From Candidatus Fibrimonadales bacterium (GTDB lineage: Bacteria; Fibrobacterota; Fibrobacteria; Fibrobacterales; Fibrobacteraceae), in NCBI GenBank assembly GCA_009777135.1, contig WRMM01000121.1, positions 1-6,461 on the forward strand: a DNA stretch of 6,461 bases, read 5' to 3'. Under the pieces are notes generated by a model. The model did not search any database. It was not told the DNA's origin and saw only the letters and a list, made by a program, of their open reading frames with translations. This document shows, piece after piece, positions 5,907-6,461 of the stretch. Position numbers and translations under genes: made by a program. Within the stretch, counting starts at the first letter, position 1, and every line of letters begins with the position of its first letter.

Positions 5907-6350
5907 ATGCGGATTTATATGGATGTTTGCTGCTTGAATCGTCCCTCTGATGATTTGTCGCAAGATAGGGTTTATCTTGAGGCAGAGGCTATTCTTTCTA
6001 TTATATCCCATTGTGAAACCAACCGATGGACTCTTGTTTCCAGTGGAGCAATAGATTTTGAATTGTCGAAAATATCCGATATAGATAGGTATGAGCAAAT
6101 ACAAACGCTTTACGCAGTTGCAAGTGATAGAATTAAACTGACCGAACAAGCTGAAAAACGAGCTGCCTTTTTTCAACAAAAGGGCATGAAGCCATTCGAT
6201 AGTTTACATTTAGCATTAGCTGAGAGTGATGAGGTAGATGTATTTTTAACGACTGATGATCGTTTGTTGCGAGTAACAAAAAAAATAGATTTGAAAATTA
6301 AAGTTGATAACCCTGTTTCCTGGTTAATGGAGGTAATGTATGAGCAATAG
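5907..6350 (+). CDS. PIN-domain protein, probable VapC-like ribonuclease toxin
   Basis: A 147-residue PIN-domain protein, likely an RNA-cutting nuclease and the toxin of a toxin-antitoxin-type pair. The start MRIYMDVCCLNRPSDD carries the first acidic residue, Asp6, in a form typical of one PIN subfamily (xxYLDTCxLNRPFDD). The other expected metal ligands are Glu52 (DFEL), Asp98 in FDSLHLALA and Asp117 in LTTDDRLL. The set is intact, so the protein is probably active. The ATG at the first residue of the domain fixes the start even though no Shine-Dalgarno site precedes it. Its end overlaps the next gene by 11 bases. Hand-counted G+C for 6001-6300 is about 36%, below that of gdhA (about 46% in 2401-2640), which hints at acquisition. 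Substrate and regulation cannot be read from the sequence. Confidence 0.85.
   Translation: MRIYMDVCCLNRPSDDLSQDRVYLEAEAILSIISHCETNRWTLVSSGAIDFELSKISDIDRYEQIQTLYAVASDRIKLTEQAEKRAAFFQQKGMKPFDSLHLALAESDEVDVFLTTDDRLLRVTKKIDLKIKVDNPVSWLMEVMYEQ
6329..6333 (+). promoter_or_regulatory. ribosome binding site of the PIN partner gene
   Basis: GGAGG lies 6 bases before the ATG at 6340, within the end of the PIN gene. It selects this ATG rather than the one at 6336, which is an internal Met codon of the PIN frame. It is a strong site, in contrast to the PIN gene, which has none. Confidence 0.65.
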
Positions 6351-6461
6351 CGCTACTGCATGTTTTCGCTCTCCGGCTCTTGTTCGTCAAGCCGGAATGT
6401 CTGCACTGAAAAAAGAATTGGGTACTGTAGGCACGGCATATTTTATGCGGCAATTCAGTAT
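6340..6461 (+). CDS. partner of the PIN-domain protein, probable antitoxin (partial)
   Basis: The first 40 codons are visible and the gene runs off the window. The peptide begins MSNSATACFRSPALVRQAGM and continues with ALKKELGTVGTAYFMRQFS. From memory, short proteins with an 'A-L..-LG.VG...F..QF' core are often encoded directly next to this type of PIN gene in other bacteria, usually followed by a GDYT-like stretch that would lie beyond 6461. The 11-base overlap with the PIN gene and the GGAGG site point to co-expression. An antitoxin role is inferred from position only; no DNA-binding motif can be seen in the part present. Confidence 0.68.
   Translation, partial: MSNSATACFRSPALVRQAGMSALKKELGTVGTAYFMRQFS

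Noticed and set aside
1..6461. Search for CRISPR arrays, insertion sequences, long direct or inverted repeats
   Set aside because: No regularly spaced repeats, transposase motifs or paired terminal repeats were seen by eye; the only recurring sequence is the short promoter element.

Overview
The window is ordinary bacterial chromosome, G+C roughly in the low-to-mid 40s percent by hand count, densely packed. It carries a partial gene on the minus strand at the left edge, fabG, acpP, rnc, a tRNA-Ser(CGA) and gdhA on the plus strand, a two-gene minus-strand operon (Tat-exported DUF362 protein, then a membrane polyferredoxin), and at the right edge a PIN-domain gene with an overlapping, truncated partner on the plus strand. 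A 12-base element close to wTTwCTAnATTA stands in front of every transcription unit. Together with clear Shine-Dalgarno sites on most genes, this suggests a Fibrobacterota (Fibrobacter-like) organism rather than Bacteroidota. That assignment is tentative and rests on memory of Fibrobacter upstream motifs; no marker gene here settles it.

Left half (1-3412): a membrane-anchored protein begins at 59 and reads out of the window. Across a 177-base divergent spacer lies the fatty-acid block fabG-acpP, followed by rnc, whose GTG start shares one base with the acpP stop. The usual fabD and fabF neighbours are not there. The tRNA-Ser follows rnc by 7 bases, and its likely -10 box is made of the last codons of rnc. 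gdhA (NADP-type glutamate dehydrogenase, ammonium assimilation) comes next, with its -10 box just past the tRNA.

Right half (3413-6461): the gdhA stop codon directly abuts the stop codon of the oppositely transcribed polyferredoxin gene, leaving no room for a terminator. The polyferredoxin looks like a natural fusion of NapH (four membrane spans, two CxxxCP motifs, two 4Fe-4S motifs) to NapG (Tat-type segment, four further Cys clusters). It is co-transcribed with a Tat-signal DUF362 protein 5 bases upstream. No NapA, NapB or nitrite reductase is present, so the inferred role is moving electrons from the quinone pool to an unknown extracytoplasmic acceptor, with the DUF362 protein as the obvious candidate partner.

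The DUF362 and PIN genes diverge from a 56-base spacer. Neither has a Shine-Dalgarno site, and in both cases the -10-like box predicts transcription starting at, or one base before, the ATG, so both may be leaderless. The PIN gene and its 11-base-overlapping partner look like a toxin-antitoxin-type pair of lower G+C than the neighbouring genes.
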